A stretch of 64,000 nucleotides of DNA from Phenylobacterium sp. SCN 70-31 (GTDB lineage Bacteria; Pseudomonadota; Alphaproteobacteria; Caulobacterales; Caulobacteraceae), in the NCBI RefSeq assembly GCF_001724605.1, contig NZ_MEEX01000005.1:110297-174296 (forward strand), read 5' to 3'. The notes under the pieces were generated by a model. That model was not told where the DNA came from and did not search any database. It worked only from the letters and a program-made list of their open reading frames with translations. Position 1 is the first letter of the stretch; every line of letters begins with the position of its first letter. This document shows, piece after piece, positions 61,780 through 64,000 of the stretch. Position numbers and translations under genes: made by a program.

Positions 61780-62151
61780 TCAGGCGCCCTTCCAGGCGTC
61801 GGGAATATGCATAGGAAGGCGGCCGGGCGCGAGCGCCACCAGATCGAGTCGGACCGAACAGTCCCGCAGCGCCGGCCGACCGGCCGCCAGAGCGAGCCCG
61901 GCGCGCCGCAGGCGGTCGCGCTGATCGGACGTCACGGTCTCCAGCGCTACATCCAGGCTCATCCTTCGCTTGACCTCCACCACCGCCAGCACCCGGCCGC
62001 GCAGGGCCAGGAGATCGACCTCGGCCTGCCGGGTCTTCAGGCGGAAGCCCAGGATGCGATACCCCCTGGCCATCAGCCAGATCGCCGCCAGCACCTCGCC
62101 CCGGCGACCCGAAAGCCGGGCCTGGGCGCCCCGGCGCGCCCGGGCGTTCAC
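61780..62151 (-). CDS. yraN: YraN family (UPF0102) endonuclease-fold protein
   Basis: 123 residues. The restriction-endonuclease-like core is clear: GRRGEVLAAIWLMARGYRIL, then RQAEVDLLALRGRVLAVVEV with KRR (E...D...EVK). GTG start at 62151 overlaps the rsmI stop (GTGA). The pairing of rsmI with yraN is conserved in many bacteria. Biochemical role not established; a Holliday-junction or structure-specific nuclease has been proposed for the fold. Confidence 0.93.
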   Translation of the reverse strand: MNARARRGAQARLSGRRGEVLAAIWLMARGYRILGFRLKTRQAEVDLLALRGRVLAVVEVKRRMSLDVALETVTSDQRDRLRRAGLALAAGRPALRDCSVRLDLVALAPGRLPMHIPDAWKGA

Positions 62152-63044
62152 GGACCAGGGTCCTCCGTCTCGGGCGCCGCCGCCTTCAGCGCCATCGCCC
62201 GGCGGTAGAGATCGCGCTTCGGCAGGCCCAGGGCCCTGGCCACCTCGGCGGCCGCGTCCGAGGGCTTCAGGCGGGAGAGAGCGTCGGCGAGCGCGGTGTC
62301 CACGTCGGCGGCGGTGGCCTCGGCCTCGCGGCCGGGCGCCACCAGAACCACGATCTCGCCCCTGGGCGCGTCCAGCGCGGAATCGGCGGCCAGTTCGGCC
62401 AGCGTGCCCCGGTAGAAGGTTTCGTAGAGCTTGGTGATCTCGCGGCAGACGACGGCCTCGCGATCCGCGCCCAGCACCGCCGCCATGTCGGACAGGCTAT
62501 CCTTCAGGCGAGAGCCGCCCTCGAAGAAGGCGAGGGTGGCGCGCACGCCGGCCACCTCGGCCAGGAACGTCCGGCGGGCGGCGGACTTCGGCGGCGGAAA
62601 CCCCAGGAACAGGAAGCGGTCGGTCGGCAGCCCTGCCGCCGACAGGCCCGCCACCAGGGCCGAAGCCCCCGGGACGGGGATCACCGCATGCCCGGCCGCG
62701 GCCGCGTCGCGCACCAGGCGATAGCCGGGGTCGGAGATGAGCGGCGTGCCCGCATCCGACACCAGGGCCACGCGTCCGCCGTCGGCCAGAACGGCCAGGG
62801 CCTTGGGCCGCGAGCGCTCGGCGGCGTGCTCGTCATGGCGCTCCAGCTTCGCCGAGAGACCAAAGGCGGCCAGCAGCTTGGCGGTGACGCGGGTGTCCTC
62901 GGCAAGGACCAGGTCGGCCTGGGCCAGCACGTCCAGCGCCCGGAGCGTGATGTCGCGCAGGTTTCCGATGGGCGTCGCGACGACATACAGCCCCGGCGCC
63001 GGCGGCGCGTCGTCGAGGGTGGGCGGGGGAAGGGCGCGGGCCAT
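62148..63044 (-). CDS. rsmI: 16S rRNA (C1402-2'-O) methyltransferase
   Basis: 298 residues from ATG 63044. It is a tetrapyrrole-methylase fold enzyme: GLYVVATPIGNLRDITLRAL, VLAEDTRVTAKLLAAFG, VALVSDAGTPLISDPGYRLV, VPGASALVAGLSAAGLPTDR, FEGGSRLKDSLSDM, and CREITKLYETFYRGTL. The extra C-terminal 45 residues (DALSRLKPSDAAAEVARALG then LPKRDLYRRAMALK) are the HTH-like tail common in proteobacteria. It methylates C1402 of 16S rRNA for decoding accuracy. First gene of the run ending with comM. Confidence 0.96.
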   Translation of the reverse strand: MARALPPPTLDDAPPAPGLYVVATPIGNLRDITLRALDVLAQADLVLAEDTRVTAKLLAAFGLSAKLERHDEHAAERSRPKALAVLADGGRVALVSDAGTPLISDPGYRLVRDAAAAGHAVIPVPGASALVAGLSAAGLPTDRFLFLGFPPPKSAARRTFLAEVAGVRATLAFFEGGSRLKDSLSDMAAVLGADREAVVCREITKLYETFYRGTLAELAADSALDAPRGEIVVLVAPGREAEATAADVDTALADALSRLKPSDAAAEVARALGLPKRDLYRRAMALKAAAPETEDPGP

Positions 63045-63183
63045 GACCGAGGCTTCGCCGGTCCCGGCCCCCAACGCAAGCGCCGTGCGGCGAGACCCCT
63101 GATCGGGGGAGGCGGGCAGGGCGACAGGCGCCGCATTGAGAACCAAGCGCCGCTGTGCGGGCGCGCATTTCAGGAGCGTATGC

Positions 63184-63906
63184 GTGAAACGTTTCCCTAT
63201 GGCCGCCGCGGCGGCCCTCACCCTGGCGGCCTCGACCCTGGCGGCTCCGGCGCAAGCCGCGGTCGTGACCTTGAAGTTCGAGGGCAACATCCCGTCGACC
63301 AACGCCTTCTTCGGCAGCGGCCTCGAAAACCGGATGGCCCCGAATCAGATCTCGTACATCGACGGCATCCAATTGGGCCGCGGCGCCATTCCCGGCAGCC
63401 CCTACGAATTCGTCTTCGAGTACGACACCGACGCGGTGGCCACCGACGGCAGGTACCCGCTGACCTTCGTCTCGGGCTATGTCGGCTCCAACACCGATTT
63501 CAGCGCCTTCGATCCCTTCATCCAGTTCCGTCAGGTGGGCGAGTACGCCTACATGAACCTCATCCTGCAGAAGATCGACACCATCGGTCCAAACACCTAC
63601 CGCACCACCGCGGTGTTCTCGGTGGGGGACCGGGGCGGCGACGTGACGCTGGGCCTCCTGCCCGAGTCGCTGGACCCGACCAGCCTGGACTTCATCGTCG
63701 CCTCGTTCGAGACCTTCGGGCGTGAGGGCGCGTACCGCCACATCGTCGATGGCGTCTCGCGCGGCCTGTCCATCGTCCCGCAGTCCGACCCGGGCGGCGT
63801 CGGCGCGATTCCCGAGCCCGGGACCTGGGCGATGATGATCGTGGGCTTCGGCGCCGTTGGAGCCGTGCTCCGCCGGCGCCGTCCGATGGTCGGAGCCTTC
63901 GCCTAG
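63184..63906 (+). CDS. PEPxxWA-CTERM sorting-domain exported protein
   Basis: 240 residues from GTG 63184 with AGGAG upstream. Signal peptide KRFPMAAAAALTLAASTLAA (cleavage AQA). Mature region beta-rich with many aromatics: VVTLKFEGNIPSTNAFFGSG, YEFVFEYDTDAVATDGRYPL, FDPFIQFRQVGEYAYMNLIL. C-terminal anchor IPEPGTWAMMIVGFGAVGAV then RRRRP. Same anchor class as 3909-4562 but unrelated in the mature part. No sigma-54-type site was found upstream. Probably surface or matrix protein; function unknown. Confidence 0.85.
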   Translation: MKRFPMAAAAALTLAASTLAAPAQAAVVTLKFEGNIPSTNAFFGSGLENRMAPNQISYIDGIQLGRGAIPGSPYEFVFEYDTDAVATDGRYPLTFVSGYVGSNTDFSAFDPFIQFRQVGEYAYMNLILQKIDTIGPNTYRTTAVFSVGDRGGDVTLGLLPESLDPTSLDFIVASFETFGREGAYRHIVDGVSRGLSIVPQSDPGGVGAIPEPGTWAMMIVGFGAVGAVLRRRRPMVGAFA

Positions 63907-64000
63907 AGCGCGTTGGCCCTAGATTGAATCGAAGATTCCGCGGGGAGGCGGATCATGATTCAAGCTGTGTGCTGGGTGGAGGTCAGCACAGATGGTGAAG
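63907..64000 (+). other. Possible insertion-sequence edge and transposase start, cut by window
   Basis: TTGAATC (63924-63930) and GATTCAA (63957-63963) form an inverted pair. GGAGGT (63978-63983) is followed by ATGGTGAAG (63992-64000), the beginning of an open frame (MVK) that leaves the window. Some IS630-family transposases begin MVK and lie behind short inverted ends, so an IS edge is possible. Only three codons are visible; the identity is a guess. Confidence 0.25.

Overview
The window is GC-rich, gene-dense alphaproteobacterial chromosome, most probably Caulobacterales (Caulobacter/Phenylobacterium-like). The evidence is an 89-residue GapR nucleoid protein, a TacA-type sigma-54 response regulator, a soluble ShkA-like hybrid kinase, a 180-kDa GdhZ-type NAD-glutamate dehydrogenase, SOS boxes of the alphaproteobacterial GAAC-N7-GAAC type, and secreted proteins ending in a PEPxxWA-CTERM anchor. 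I see no phage, conjugative or CRISPR region. Nearly everything is chromosomal core, with a possible insertion-sequence edge in the last 100 bases.

Layout. 1-5 kb: PepSY membrane protein (cut by the window edge), a secreted unknown, an acyltransferase-3 protein, tRNA-Ser(CGA), and a PEP-CTERM protein behind a sigma-54-type promoter. 4.6-9.2 kb: folE, gapR with a small partner, an M15-like peptidase, an RNase T2 and tacA. 9.4-14 kb: a MocR regulator with two palindromes over its start, a PQQ alcohol dehydrogenase and an EamA exporter. 14.2-17.1 kb: serC with a two-hairpin leader, then serA, the first two steps of serine synthesis. 17.1-18.5 kb: an Asp-box propeller coupled to a MoaD/ThiS-like protein. 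18.6-24.9 kb: the SOS mutasome imuA-imuB-(VOC gene)-dnaE2, with a LexA box in front and a large foldback repeat before dnaE2. 25-33 kb: TonB-type receptor, carboxylesterase, rpe, heparinase-like protein and purH under a ZTP riboswitch. 33-43.2 kb: MerR and XRE/short-chain-fatty-acid regulators, gdhZ, an AI-2E-type permease with three hairpins between it and gdhZ, and a HerA-like ATPase.

43.2-57.1 kb: an unknown gene behind two Fur-like palindromes, two SDRs, a YkvA protein, an EamA transporter, a membrane hybrid kinase, a quinone oxidoreductase, rlmN followed by a DUF350 membrane protein and a trypsin-like protease, an AmpG permease, the ShkA-like kinase, and a LuxR-type regulator whose middle third is overlapped by a better-supported gene in another frame. 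57.2-64 kb: two small unknown genes, then the minus-strand run rsmI-yraN-sirB1-gshB-comM, with an SOS box before comM, a second PEP-CTERM protein and the right edge.

Linking themes. DNA damage: imuA and comM both carry LexA boxes. Cell-cycle/stalk control: ShkA-like kinase, TacA, GapR and GdhZ. RNA- or repressor-level control: ZTP riboswitch on purH, serC leader, MocR and XRE operators, Fur-like boxes. Several genes appear to use TTG starts (the acyltransferase, the gapR partner, the TonB receptor, rlmN, ampG). All assignments come from reading sequence and motifs; no database search was run.
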